Shown one piece after another: positions 41,439-51,712 of a stretch of DNA of 64,000 bases; the first letter of the stretch is position 1; every line of letters begins with the position of its first letter. Location: contig CANMKB010000001.1 in the NCBI GenBank assembly GCA_947498415.1, positions 558,001 to 622,000 of the forward strand, read 5' to 3'. Position numbers and translations under genes: made by a program. Under the pieces are notes generated by a model, which saw nothing but the letters and a program-made list of their open reading frames with translations, ran no database searches and was not told the DNA's origin. The DNA comes from an uncultured Paracoccaceae bacterium (lineage in GTDB: Bacteria > Pseudomonadota > Alphaproteobacteria > Rhodobacterales > Rhodobacteraceae).

Positions 41439-42366
41439 TCACCACGGTCATAGCCATGCCCATTTGGACCCATCCAGCGGAGATCGTCGGGTCGCCATTG
41501 CAATTTGGGCCAACGGTCTTCTGACCGTTGCCCAGATCGTGGGTGGCATTTTTGCAGGCTCACTCGCTCTGATCGCGGATGCGCTCCATAACTTTTCGGA
41601 CATGGCGGCGCTCGTCATTGCCTTTGCGGCCCGCAAGATCGCACGTCGGCCTGCCGATGAAAGGATGACTTTCGGCTATGGTCGTATCGAGACCGTTGCA
41701 GCTTTGATCAATTACACGACACTGATCGTGATCGGACTCTATCTTCTTTATGAAGGCGGCATTCGCCTTTTGGAACCGCCCGAAGTGCAAGGGTGGACTG
41801 TGGTCATCATCGCGGGATTGGCGCTGGTCGTAGACGCCGTGACGGCGGCGCTGACCTATTCAATGCAAAAGGGCAGTCAGAACATTCGCGCCTTGTTCCT
41901 CCACAACCTCTCCGACGCTTTGGCCTCGGTCGCCGTGATCGTCGGAGGCACGCTGATTATTCTTTACGACATGCGGTGGGTTGATCCTGCGATCACGATT
42001 GGAATAGCGATCTATATTCTATACTTGGCCTTCGCAGAGATCGGTGGTCCGATCCGAACCCTCATGCTCGGCAGTCCGCCGGACATTGACGGCGGAGACG
42101 TGGTGACCGCTCTGCGCCAAACAGATGGCGTCCTGGACGTCCACCATGTTCACCTGTGGCAGATGGAAGAGAATGCACCGGCGCTCGATGCCCATATAGT
42201 CGTCGAAGACGCTGCATGGGGCCGGTTGGAGCAGATAAAGGCAGAGCTAAAGGCGCAAATTGGTGCAGAATTCGGGATCAATCATTCCACTCTGGAATTT
42301 GAGCTCGACGGTGTCTGTGAGGGCGAGGTTCCGCTGTTCGGCCATGATTTGCGTCAACGCTCATAG
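41428..42366 (+). CDS. Cation diffusion facilitator (CzcD/ZitB-like)
   Basis: MPHDHHGHSHAHL; SLALIADALHNFSDMAALVIAFAARKIARRPADERMTFGYGR. Confidence 0.92.
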   Translation: MPHDHHGHSHAHLDPSSGDRRVAIAIWANGLLTVAQIVGGIFAGSLALIADALHNFSDMAALVIAFAARKIARRPADERMTFGYGRIETVAALINYTTLIVIGLYLLYEGGIRLLEPPEVQGWTVVIIAGLALVVDAVTAALTYSMQKGSQNIRALFLHNLSDALASVAVIVGGTLIILYDMRWVDPAITIGIAIYILYLAFAEIGGPIRTLMLGSPPDIDGGDVVTALRQTDGVLDVHHVHLWQMEENAPALDAHIVVEDAAWGRLEQIKAELKAQIGAEFGINHSTLEFELDGVCEGEVPLFGHDLRQRS

Positions 42367-42736
42367 GTTTTAGATAGCCCGTCGCGATGTTATCAATCGT
42401 CTAACCCTCGCGGTTTCGCTAAGGTTTGCGCGTGAACGTAAACTTTGGCGAACTAAATACTCCTGAGTATGCCAGACATAGTCGCACCTCCAATACCTAT
42501 GCGCCCAAAACGGTCTTTTTTGTCACCCTACTTTGAGATGGCAAATTGACGGCAACGCTGGCAATGGGAGTATTCATTGTGGACTCTCGAAAGATTGCAT
42601 TGGAAACGCTGGTGAAGGCTCGGTGCCGTCTTGATAAGAAGGATATGCGCAGTGGTAGTTTGCTAAGTGAGTTTCACTTTGCCAAATTCTTCGGCACCGT
42701 AGTCTGGCATTTCGAAATACCGTTTGCACTTGACGC

Positions 42737-43927
42737 TCAAAAGCTCTTTTCGAAACTCACTCGTAAGTGGCTGTCGCGGCTCAGCCCATAGACAAGATCT
42801 TGCGGATCGGCGTCTTGCCAAAGAACTGCTTCGGCCTTTGCAACAAGACCGTCCATCACCCTGTGCTCGAACCCCAACCTCCACGCAGATGTGTCGAATG
42901 AAAGGTCCTGCTGATAGCCGATCTCAAATTGCGTGTCCGCAGTGTTCTGGAGGCTCCAGCGAAGTCCCGCATATAGATCGTTCTGATTGTTCTGCCATGC
43001 TTGCTTATCGCGTTCATCCCAAGCGTATTCGACAGCTACGGTAATATCGCCGGGTGACCCGAAAACCCCAAAAAACGAGTGCTCGGCACCAACAGATATC
43101 GCCCAACCGTCGCTGCGTGCGCCAGTGCGGTCAAGTTGATTGCTGGTGTGGCGAAGCTCGAGTTTTGCGGCGCTGGACCCAAAGGTCACTTGTGCGTCGA
43201 AACCGGCCTGTTGCACCCACGCATAATACGGAGCAAAGGCTGAGCCCACGGAGATGATCGCCGCTTCGCGTGTCGGGCCGATATAGCCGTAAATGCCCAC
43301 GTCTGTGATCCCGATGCTTGCCTCATAGCGCAGCGCGAAGGCATGCGTATTCTGATCTTTCTCAAACTGGGCATCGCCTGTGACTGGAAGGCGGGATCTC
43401 AGGCGGCTTTCGGCACTTGGATAGCGCGACGGCAGCGGGCGCGGTATGACGACCGAAGTTAATACGCCCGGTCCCAGCGGAAGATCCCAACGAAACATTG
43501 GTTGACCCAAGGTCGTCTCGCCGCTGGGATCAAACCGATAGTCGCGCGGATTGATCACATCCGACAGTCTTGCGAATTCGCTTTTCGACCAAATCAGAGT
43601 GTCATAGCCAAAGCTAAGCATTGAAGCCGCGATCTCTTGATCTAGGCTGAGCCTGTTGATCCGACCAAACTCGAAGCTGTGTTCGCCGCCTGACCAGCCA
43701 CCCGTACCGTCAAATGACAACGTCAGAGTGTCGGACAAATCAAGCTGGCCTATCAAATCCAACGCGATGCGGCTTGGACTGTGCGTTTGTTGCGGTGACA
43801 GAGGATCCTCGCCAAAGGCATATGCCTCGACCCGCAGGGTTGTGCTGAGATCTGACTGGGCGCTGGCAGCTTCCGCACTGGCCAATATGAACAGCGCGAC
43901 AAATCCATTGCGCACAACCGGCATCAT
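42737..43927 (-). CDS. Outer-membrane beta-barrel-like protein of the BGC
   Basis: Signal peptide; alternating beta-rich sequence ending in aromatic residue (RVSFEKSF), DUF1302-like appearance. Confidence 0.65.
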   Translation of the reverse strand: MMPVVRNGFVALFILASAEAASAQSDLSTTLRVEAYAFGEDPLSPQQTHSPSRIALDLIGQLDLSDTLTLSFDGTGGWSGGEHSFEFGRINRLSLDQEIAASMLSFGYDTLIWSKSEFARLSDVINPRDYRFDPSGETTLGQPMFRWDLPLGPGVLTSVVIPRPLPSRYPSAESRLRSRLPVTGDAQFEKDQNTHAFALRYEASIGITDVGIYGYIGPTREAAIISVGSAFAPYYAWVQQAGFDAQVTFGSSAAKLELRHTSNQLDRTGARSDGWAISVGAEHSFFGVFGSPGDITVAVEYAWDERDKQAWQNNQNDLYAGLRWSLQNTADTQFEIGYQQDLSFDTSAWRLGFEHRVMDGLVAKAEAVLWQDADPQDLVYGLSRDSHLRVSFEKSF

Positions 43928-44748
43928 TTATCAAGCCTTTGCGGCGACAGTTCGTCGCTTGAAACACTCTCACCAAACTTATAGCCCGACCATTTCAATA
44001 TCGTTCGCTTGCCTGTTTGAAGGTTGAGCATGTCTAGCTGGGCCGGACGCCAATGACCGCCGTAATTTTTGAAACCGGTGCTGGTCATCCGCTTTTCTAG
44101 CTTGCCGCGCTTGTTGAAATACTCGGTCTGAAAAACTCTGTATTCTTGTGTGTCGAGCCAAAGAATACGCTGCTTATAGCCGGATTTTTTGTTCTTGGGA
44201 TAAGCGGCGACCACATGGCAGGACAGCTTTGCATTGTCCGGGCAGGATTCATCGCGCAGCCAGCCATAGGTGTTATCCTCGAGTTCGCTGCCCCCCATAT
44301 CCTCATAACTGAACTCAGATGACAGGAATTTGCCTGATCGGTTCCCCGAAGAAATGCGGCGCGCCTTGCGCGTGGCAGGCAGAAACAGCCATTGATGGTC
44401 ATCCTTGGGTTCGACATTGCCATGTGTCAGCAACACGGTTCCCTTCACGTCCGCTGGAGTGGAAAAGGTCAGGCGGGAATTATCCCCCTTGCTGCGCGAC
44501 GGGCGTTCCGTACGAACCAGTCGAAATGCGCGGGACGCCGAAATGCTGGATCCGCTTTGTAGGATCATTTCACCGTTCACCCGAACAGTCTGCCATCCTG
44601 CATCGCGGCGATCCTGTTCTTGCATTATGCGCAGACCTTTGGCGGTATCAGCGGCATTGGAGGACGTCGCAGGTGCGAGAGCGGCGAGAACCAGCGCCAA
44701 AACTCCTATTCGCAGACGACCAGTTGCCGAAATAGATGAACAATTCAT
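43924..44748 (-). CDS. Outer membrane lipoprotein-sorting (LolA-like) protein
   Basis: KGTVLLTHGNVEPKDDHQWLFLPATRKARRISSGNRSGKFLSSEFSYEDMGG; ATG at 44748 overlaps the RND stop region. Confidence 0.8.
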   Translation of the reverse strand: MNCSSISATGRLRIGVLALVLAALAPATSSNAADTAKGLRIMQEQDRRDAGWQTVRVNGEMILQSGSSISASRAFRLVRTERPSRSKGDNSRLTFSTPADVKGTVLLTHGNVEPKDDHQWLFLPATRKARRISSGNRSGKFLSSEFSYEDMGGSELEDNTYGWLRDESCPDNAKLSCHVVAAYPKNKKSGYKQRILWLDTQEYRVFQTEYFNKRGKLEKRMTSTGFKNYGGHWRPAQLDMLNLQTGKRTILKWSGYKFGESVSSDELSPQRLDK

Positions 44749-47084
44749 GATTTCTCTCCCAAAACTGTTAGTTCTTCTGTTGAGATGGGCCGATCGCGCC
44801 GGGCAAGCGCGCTCAAAAGGACGGGCAAAAGAAACAGGTCGGCCAAAACGGCAAACCCAACCGTGCATGCCGTTAGAAGGGCCATATCGCTGTTCAGGGC
44901 AAAGCCCGAAAACGACATCACAAAGAATCCAGCCATTAGGCTGAGTGACGTGATGAGTACGGGACGACCCACCTCGCTAACTGCGGCAACGGAGGCTTCT
45001 TGGTTGGATTTACCCGCGCGACGGTTGCGGTTGAAAGCCATCATCATATGGATTGTGTCATCCACCACGATGCCAAAGGTCATGGCGGCCACGACAGAGA
45101 TCGCAAGCGTTACCTGACCACTTATGAAGCCCCACAACCCAAAGGCCAACGCAGCAGGCAATAGGTTCGGTACAAGGCTGATAAGAGCCAACCGGGGATT
45201 GCGCAGCAAAACCATCATAGCGACTGAGACCAGCGCAAGCGCGAGTAGTGTTCCCACCACCATGGCCTTTGCGTCTCGAAATGCGATCAGGGTAAAGACA
45301 TGAGCAATCCCAGTAGGATCAGCGCTAAGCAAAGGTGCATTTGCCGCAATCCAAACCGCGGCCTTTTCTTCGAAGTGGCGGGTGTCGGCTGTGGTGACAT
45401 TTTGCAGCACTACCGTGGCTCTAAGCGCGCTTTTGTCCATTGAAAGCCGGTCTGAAAGATCCATGCCGTAGCCCAGCGACATTTCGTAAAGTAGGACATA
45501 TTGCGCAGTGCTCGCGCGCGCGTCCGGCAGACGATAGGCCGCTGCCTCGTCCTCGTTCATGTTCATCGACAACTGCTTTATCGTGTCCGTGACAGACTGG
45601 ACTGATACAACATTCGGCTGGGTGCGCGCCCAGGCGACAAACGCGTCAACCTGCGTGAGAAAAGCCGGGTTATAGACACCTTCGGGCTGTCCAGAATCGA
45701 ATGGATACTCAAGAGTGCGTAGTCCAGTCAGGTTTTCTTCAATCCGGTCGGTATCGCGCCGAAATTGAAAACTCTCGTCGAAATAGGCAACAAAATCATC
45801 TTCGAATTGCAGTCTGGCAATGCCCGGGACGATAGCGCTCACGATCAATGCACTGACCAGCAAAACCACGATTTTGTGGTCCAAGGTCCATTGGGCCAGA
45901 ATGGTCAGTCCCCTATGATGGTGCCTAGCTCCAACCGAGCGAGGGGGCCAGATTACTACCAGTGCCGGCACCAGAGTCAGGATTAACAGCAGTGCCACGA
46001 ACAGCCCGGCAGCAACAGCATTACCCAATTGCCAAAAAGGTGGTGAGATTGAGAAATTCAGCGCCAGGAAGCCGATGATCGTCGTAATCAGGGATAAGGT
46101 GATCGATGGTGCCAGTCGCTGCAATGCATCAGCGACGGCGTTTTGGCGTGCGTACTGATCGGTTGCTGACAGGCCTTCGGTTGCAGAACCGGTGGCGGAC
46201 AAAAGATGTGTCACCCCAGCTACGCTTAGTGTCAGGATGATCAACGGCGCCATGACGGTCGCAGTATTCAGCGGCACTCCCGCCCAGCACAATGCGGATA
46301 TGCCAGATAAGGCTGAGATCAACGAGACCGTCAACGCAATCGCCGCGCCGCGGAAAGAGCGGAGCGAAAGGCCGAGTATCAACATGGCGACGAACACCAT
46401 TGCAGGCAACAATGTCTTAAGATCCTGGCGAGCAGCCAATGTAAATGATGCATTCATTGCCGCGGTGCCTGACACAAGGATTTCGATCTCTGGGAACTCG
46501 GCCTCGATTTTTTGCTCTAATTCCAGCATCGCACGATAGGCTTCAGGGGCTTCATTACGCAGATCAAGACCTGGCAACATAAACAGAACTCGTACTTGAG
46601 TCATGCTGGCATCAGGATTGAGCAGGCTGCCTACGATTTCAGGTCGTTGCAGTGCGCGGGCGCGGGCGACATCCAGCTCAACCTGGTCGGCGTTGAGTGG
46701 ATCGGGCAACAGATCACCAACGAGAACCGCATCGTCTTCGGCCCGCGAGTCCTGAAAGGTAATCACCGAGTCTATGCGGCGCACGTAGGGAAGATACCAG
46801 GCTCGTTCAACGACCTCATGTACTGCGCGGATGGCGTCGGGAGTGAAGACATCACCCGATTTTGCGGCGATCGCGATGATACCACTATCTTCACGCACGA
46901 AGGCTTCTTCAAAGTCGTCCAAGGCGATCTTGTCAGGATTTCCATCCGAAAAGAACACCCGCAAATCGGGACTCATTCCGATGTATTGTAAGCCAGTCGC
47001 CGCTATGGAGACCAATAGCAGGGTCGCTGCAAGGATTGCTCGAGGGTGAGAGACTACCAGCTGAGCTGCGTTGCGCTTAGGCAT
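44745..47084 (-). CDS. RND/MMPL-family exporter
   Basis: 779 aa, about 12 TM helices, two repeats; TFGIVVDDTIHMMMAFNRNRRAGKSNQEA. Confidence 0.9.
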   Translation of the reverse strand: MPKRNAAQLVVSHPRAILAATLLLVSIAATGLQYIGMSPDLRVFFSDGNPDKIALDDFEEAFVREDSGIIAIAAKSGDVFTPDAIRAVHEVVERAWYLPYVRRIDSVITFQDSRAEDDAVLVGDLLPDPLNADQVELDVARARALQRPEIVGSLLNPDASMTQVRVLFMLPGLDLRNEAPEAYRAMLELEQKIEAEFPEIEILVSGTAAMNASFTLAARQDLKTLLPAMVFVAMLILGLSLRSFRGAAIALTVSLISALSGISALCWAGVPLNTATVMAPLIILTLSVAGVTHLLSATGSATEGLSATDQYARQNAVADALQRLAPSITLSLITTIIGFLALNFSISPPFWQLGNAVAAGLFVALLLILTLVPALVVIWPPRSVGARHHHRGLTILAQWTLDHKIVVLLVSALIVSAIVPGIARLQFEDDFVAYFDESFQFRRDTDRIEENLTGLRTLEYPFDSGQPEGVYNPAFLTQVDAFVAWARTQPNVVSVQSVTDTIKQLSMNMNEDEAAAYRLPDARASTAQYVLLYEMSLGYGMDLSDRLSMDKSALRATVVLQNVTTADTRHFEEKAAVWIAANAPLLSADPTGIAHVFTLIAFRDAKAMVVGTLLALALVSVAMMVLLRNPRLALISLVPNLLPAALAFGLWGFISGQVTLAISVVAAMTFGIVVDDTIHMMMAFNRNRRAGKSNQEASVAAVSEVGRPVLITSLSLMAGFFVMSFSGFALNSDMALLTACTVGFAVLADLFLLPVLLSALARRDRPISTEELTVLGEKS

Positions 47085-48237
47085 GGTGCTGATCTCCGAT
47101 TGCAGAGGGAAGCTCAGTTTGCGGAATGGCCATTGGACGGGATGACAGATACAATTCTACTTGGGCCATCACGCGTTCTGCATCGCGGGGGGCGCCAAGA
47201 ACCAGTTCTGAGGCACGACTGGTCAACCAACGGCGCCCGGCCACAAACAAGCCCGGCACATCGGTCTTGCCGCGTCCATCGGTGTACCAGCTGTCCAATT
47301 TGCCCGTAGCAAAAGTATTGAATGGACTGTTTTCATTATAACCGACACACCAGACGATATGATCAAAATGACAGGCGGAACCGCCCTCGAAGTTGGCCTG
47401 CCCGCAAGGTTTTCTTGTCCCATCCAGCGATGCCAGAGTGCCGATTAATTTTGCCCTCTGCACGACGCCCGCCTGCTTTAGAGACGCGTCGCCCAGTGTT
47501 TTTTTGTTCGGAACCGGATTTAGCTTTCGCAAAAGACGGGCACGAAATGTGTCGCGATCTGCGCACAGCAGGCGTGCGGACAGCAGCCAGGCAAACAAAC
47601 TGCGTCCCAACAGGTGCGCAGGTGCTAGTCGGCGTCCTGCGCCGGAAAGTGTGGTCTCATATCCTTTAGCAGCAAAGTCCAGTGCCGTCTGGCGACCGCT
47701 GGCTCCATCTCCCACCACAAGCACCCGCGCGCCGGGCGCGGGGAGTGATTGCCAAAAGTCACGCGCGGTACCTTGTGTCGTGCATTGACGGATAGGTTCT
47801 GCAAGCGAGGCAGGAACAAGCGGCAATTGGTTGGATCCATTTGCCAAAACGACAGTGTGAGACCGGAGCGTAGTGCCATCGGCCAATTGCACAACGAACA
47901 AACCCGCGTTGCGCGAGAGGTTGGTTACGGTACTTCCGGTGCGTAGGGGAAGATCAAATGTGATCGCGTATTGGGTAAAATAACGTGCCATTTCAGAATT
48001 GGAGGGGTAGCCGGATGCTGGCCCCTCAATCAAATCCAACCCTGGTAACTTGGAAAGCGCGCGCGGTGTGAACAGCAAATGCTCCGGGGCTCGACGGGAC
48101 CATTCAGCTCCGGCCGCCTCACCGCGCTCAAGGATCATGAAATTTAGCCCAGTGTGCTGAGCCAGCCGTCCGGCAGACAATCCGGCTTGTCCCGCGCCAA
48201 TAATCAGACAGTCGAGAATACGTTCATTCTTGGGCAT
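47077..48237 (-). CDS. FAD/NAD(P)-binding flavoprotein monooxygenase-like
   Basis: CLIIGAGQAGLSAGRLAQHTGLNFMILERG and VLVVGDGASGRQTALDFA dinucleotide-binding motifs. Confidence 0.82.
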   Translation of the reverse strand: MPKNERILDCLIIGAGQAGLSAGRLAQHTGLNFMILERGEAAGAEWSRRAPEHLLFTPRALSKLPGLDLIEGPASGYPSNSEMARYFTQYAITFDLPLRTGSTVTNLSRNAGLFVVQLADGTTLRSHTVVLANGSNQLPLVPASLAEPIRQCTTQGTARDFWQSLPAPGARVLVVGDGASGRQTALDFAAKGYETTLSGAGRRLAPAHLLGRSLFAWLLSARLLCADRDTFRARLLRKLNPVPNKKTLGDASLKQAGVVQRAKLIGTLASLDGTRKPCGQANFEGGSACHFDHIVWCVGYNENSPFNTFATGKLDSWYTDGRGKTDVPGLFVAGRRWLTSRASELVLGAPRDAERVMAQVELYLSSRPMAIPQTELPSAIGDQHHA

Positions 48238-48505
48238 GTGGTACCCTCTGCATCTGGCCGATGAAATCGGCCAATGCATTAATCGTGGGATAGTTGAAGG
48301 CCAGTTCCGGCTCGAGTTCGATGTCCAATCGCTCTTCGATCAATGTCACTAAATTGACCATGGCCAAAGAATCCAGTCCGAAAGACGTTAAGGACGCGTC
48401 GCGATTCACCGTTGCGGGTCGCGTGCCGCTGCTGGTCTCGACGATATCGGCTAGTGCATCCGCAAGGATTTCAGCAAGAGCGGGCTGCGTGATCGTATCA
48501 GGCAT
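48224..48505 (-). CDS. Acyl carrier protein
   Basis: LTSFGLDSLAMVNLVTLIEERLDIELEPELAFNYPTINALADFI with DSL phosphopantetheine site. Confidence 0.9.
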   Translation of the reverse strand: MPDTITQPALAEILADALADIVETSSGTRPATVNRDASLTSFGLDSLAMVNLVTLIEERLDIELEPELAFNYPTINALADFIGQMQRVPHAQE

Positions 48506-50165
48506 GAAGTATTCCAGTTTGGATTGCGTGGGTAGAAAAGGCTTCGTCAATTTCGCCGCGTCTGAGCGCGGCCTTCAGCCCAAAGCGAGAAATTTTACCG
48601 CTGGTGGTACGCGGTAGGGTATTGCTGCGCAAAAGCAGAACTTGCGCCGGCACTATGCCCACGTGATCCAAAATGCGTCCTGCGATATCGGTTCGCAATG
48701 CGTCCGGATCCAGATCGCGCATCGAGGCGGCAGGTATTTCCTGCGCAACAACCAGTGACTCCGTTCCATCTGTTGATGTCAGACCTATGGCGGCACAGGA
48801 ATTGGCGCCAGCACGTGGAGTACAGGATTCGCTTAGCGTCTCGATATCGGTTGGATAAAGGTTGCGTCCACGCAAAATGATGAGATCTTTCTTGCGACCG
48901 GTGACGAATAGTTCTCCATCCCAAAGAAAGCCAAGATCTCCAGTGCGCGCGAGCCCAGTATGGGGCGTTTTGCCCCAATATCCGACGCATACGTTGGCGC
49001 CGCCAACTGTGATCTCTCCTTCGACACCTTCAGGGCAGTCCCGCCCTTGCTCATCAAGGATGCGCAGATCCAAGCCAGTAGCAGGATATCCGCATGCAAC
49101 AAGTTCAGTTGTACCCTTGCAGGCAATTGGACCGTCTAACTCTGGTCGCAAGGTGCGGATGCGCGAGCTGCGCGGATGCGCGGACACCATCAAGGTTGCT
49201 TCGGCCAGTCCATAGGTTGGCATGGGTGCCGTTTCGGCCAACCCACAAACGGCAAGTGATTTCACAAACCTGTCGAGCACATCAGCATTGATCGGCTCCG
49301 AGCCACACATCAGTGTGGTAACACAGCTCAGATCTAGCCCTTCCAAGTCGCCTGGGCGTAACCGATCTAGGACGTAAGAGAACCCGAAATTTGGAGCAAC
49401 AGATCCATGGGCGCGGTACTCGGATAGCGCCTGCAACCAACGAATTGGGCGCTGAACGAATTCCAACGGTGACATGTAGGTGGTTTGAATGCCTGCGAAG
49501 ATTGGCAAGAGCATAGTGCCGATCAAGCCCATATCGTGGAACTGCGGTAGCCAGCTAACTATGCGACTATGGGTGTGGCCAATAGCGTTTTGGATTTGTG
49601 TAAGATTGACCGTCAGGTTCTCATGACTGACGATCACGCCCTTTGGCTGGCCTGTCGAACCGCTTGTATACTGCAAAAAGCAAATGTCACTTGGCGCAAC
49701 GCTGGGAAGCGTAGCATCATCGTCTCCCTCGGCAAGGGTGGCGTGCTCTACTGCCAAACAACCTTCGGGGACCGCGCAAGTCAGGCCCACGCTGTTCAGG
49801 GATGGGCTGACAAGCAACCGCGCATCGCAATCCTTGCCAATTGCTGCGATACGTTCTCCGTTGCGCACATTGCTTCCGAGGCTGACGGGAACGGCAATCC
49901 GTCCAGCATAAAGACACCCCAGAAACGCGATGACGAATGCATTGCTCGACGGATAGGCCAGAAGCACCCGATCATGTGGCTTCGTCAATGTGCAAAGGGT
50001 CCGGGCGAAGCGTTGTGCAGCCTGCTGTAGATCAGCAAATCCCAATTCATCATGTGGTTTTTCGCGAAATCCCAACCGCCGCAGCACGATCGCATTTGGG
50101 CGCTCTTTGGCGTTATGGTCTAGCGCATTGAGCAACGTGGGAAAGAGAGTGGGAAACTGTTGCAT
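48498..50165 (-). CDS. Fatty acyl-AMP ligase (FAAL)
   Basis: FLQYTSGSTGQPKGVIVSHENLTVN; SWLPQFHDMGLIGTMLLPIF; FAAL-type organisation. Confidence 0.9.
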   Translation of the reverse strand: MQQFPTLFPTLLNALDHNAKERPNAIVLRRLGFREKPHDELGFADLQQAAQRFARTLCTLTKPHDRVLLAYPSSNAFVIAFLGCLYAGRIAVPVSLGSNVRNGERIAAIGKDCDARLLVSPSLNSVGLTCAVPEGCLAVEHATLAEGDDDATLPSVAPSDICFLQYTSGSTGQPKGVIVSHENLTVNLTQIQNAIGHTHSRIVSWLPQFHDMGLIGTMLLPIFAGIQTTYMSPLEFVQRPIRWLQALSEYRAHGSVAPNFGFSYVLDRLRPGDLEGLDLSCVTTLMCGSEPINADVLDRFVKSLAVCGLAETAPMPTYGLAEATLMVSAHPRSSRIRTLRPELDGPIACKGTTELVACGYPATGLDLRILDEQGRDCPEGVEGEITVGGANVCVGYWGKTPHTGLARTGDLGFLWDGELFVTGRKKDLIILRGRNLYPTDIETLSESCTPRAGANSCAAIGLTSTDGTESLVVAQEIPAASMRDLDPDALRTDIAGRILDHVGIVPAQVLLLRSNTLPRTTSGKISRFGLKAALRRGEIDEAFSTHAIQTGILHA

Positions 50166-50171
50166 CCGATA

Positions 50172-51341
50172 CTACTCCGCTGCTGCCAAACGCTGAAAAA
50201 CGCCCAATCCATCTTCAAGCGCAGCTGCCAATCGGGTGATGTCGCCACGTGTGGTATAGCGCCCAAAGCTGATGCGCATCGAGCCGACAAGGCGTGCTTC
50301 GTCCAGCCCCATGGCTTGAAGGACATGTGAATGACGGCTGTGCTTGTTGGTGCTGCACGCGCTGCCAAGCGATACTTTGATGCCATCTACCAGTCCCAGG
50401 CGCGCGACCAGCGACTCGGCACGGATGCCGGGGAATGACAAGTTTAGGGTACACAGGGCCGTCTGCGCCTGATCTGAAGGACCGTTGACCTGGAATGACA
50501 GGTTGCGCGTGTGCAATTCGCTCAGCAGCGCGGTGCGTAGCGCATGCACATGTACGGTCCGATCCGCAAGCCGCGCGCGGGCCTCGGCCGCCGCGGCCCC
50601 CATGCCTGCTATACCGACAATGTTTTCGGTGCCTGCCCGCAACCCTGCCTCTTGACCGCCACCCACAATCATCGGTGTCAGCGCGTCGGGGTTTTTGATG
50701 TACAGCGCACCTACGCCCTTTGGTCCGTGGAATTTGTGAGCGGAGAGTGAAAGGCTGTCGCAGCAGAGTGAACTTACATCGACAGACAACTTGCCCGCAG
50801 CCTGAACGGCATCGACGTGAAAAAACGCATTGGTCTGCCGGGCAATCCCCGAGACCTCGCGAACCGGCTGGATTGCCCCCGTTTCGTTGTTGGTCAACAT
50901 AAGCGACACGAGCGACACGTCGCCCTGGCAGGCCTGCTCAATTGCAGAGGCCGGCACAATACCTTCACTATCAGGAGAGACGATCCGGAGGTCGCGTCCC
51001 TGCTGATCACATATCATCTTGCCTGAAGCCAGCGTTGCGTCATGTTCGATGGCTGAGGTAACAAAAGCCCCCGAGCGATCTTGGCATTCGAGGATCGACC
51101 TCAGCACCCAATTGTTGCTCTCGGTGGCACCCGAAGTAAATACAATTTGCTCCGGATCGGCACCAATCAAGGCCGCCACATCCGCACGCGCTTGGGCCAT
51201 CAAAGTCTTAACACCGTCAGGGGCCGCATAAGCCGCCGATGGGTTTTCAAACTGCTCCATTGCATCGACCATCGCCGCCTTGACAGCGTCGGACAAAGGC
51301 GTTGTCGCATTGTAATCAAAGTATCCGCTAAGATTGCTCAT
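50172..51341 (-). CDS. Cysteine desulfurase (NifS/IscS-like)
   Basis: SLSAHKFHGPKGVGALYIK PLP lysine and SLGSACSTNKHSRHSHVL catalytic Cys loop. Confidence 0.92.
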   Translation of the reverse strand: MSNLSGYFDYNATTPLSDAVKAAMVDAMEQFENPSAAYAAPDGVKTLMAQARADVAALIGADPEQIVFTSGATESNNWVLRSILECQDRSGAFVTSAIEHDATLASGKMICDQQGRDLRIVSPDSEGIVPASAIEQACQGDVSLVSLMLTNNETGAIQPVREVSGIARQTNAFFHVDAVQAAGKLSVDVSSLCCDSLSLSAHKFHGPKGVGALYIKNPDALTPMIVGGGQEAGLRAGTENIVGIAGMGAAAAEARARLADRTVHVHALRTALLSELHTRNLSFQVNGPSDQAQTALCTLNLSFPGIRAESLVARLGLVDGIKVSLGSACSTNKHSRHSHVLQAMGLDEARLVGSMRISFGRYTTRGDITRLAAALEDGLGVFQRLAAAE

Positions 51342-51697
51342 GCGACGCTCTCTGGTTGAAGTTGCGCGACCAGGTTGACGGCAATCTCATGGCAGTGGCG
51401 CTGCTCAGGCGTCAGCGTGCCGAACTGCTCTGCCAACTCTTCCGGTGTCGCGGCGACACAATCGGTCAGTTGCTTGCCCTCCATCCACACACACAGAATG
51501 TTTGCCGTCGCAAGCGATGTTGCGCAGCCCCAGGCCCGAAACCGGACCTGGGTGATTGAGCCATCATCGACTGCGATAGAAATGCGGATCTGGTCACCAC
51601 AGACCGGATCTTTATTTTCTAGAACGATGTGCGGATCGGCCAATTCTCCACCATGGGTCGGACTAGTGAAATTCTCTGCGATACGTGCGCTAAACAT
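51338..51697 (-). CDS. IscU/NifU_N-like iron-sulfur scaffold or sulfur acceptor
   Basis: KDPVCGDQI, FRAWGCATSLATA, QRHCHEIA three-cysteine pattern. Confidence 0.85.
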   Translation of the reverse strand: MFSARIAENFTSPTHGGELADPHIVLENKDPVCGDQIRISIAVDDGSITQVRFRAWGCATSLATANILCVWMEGKQLTDCVAATPEELAEQFGTLTPEQRHCHEIAVNLVAQLQPESVA

Positions 51698-51712
51698 GTT
51701 TGTTTCCCTCTC

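Noticed and set aside
42546-42791. ORF 42546..42791 (+).
   Set aside because: No recognisable domain and overlaps the 3' end of the outer-membrane protein gene.
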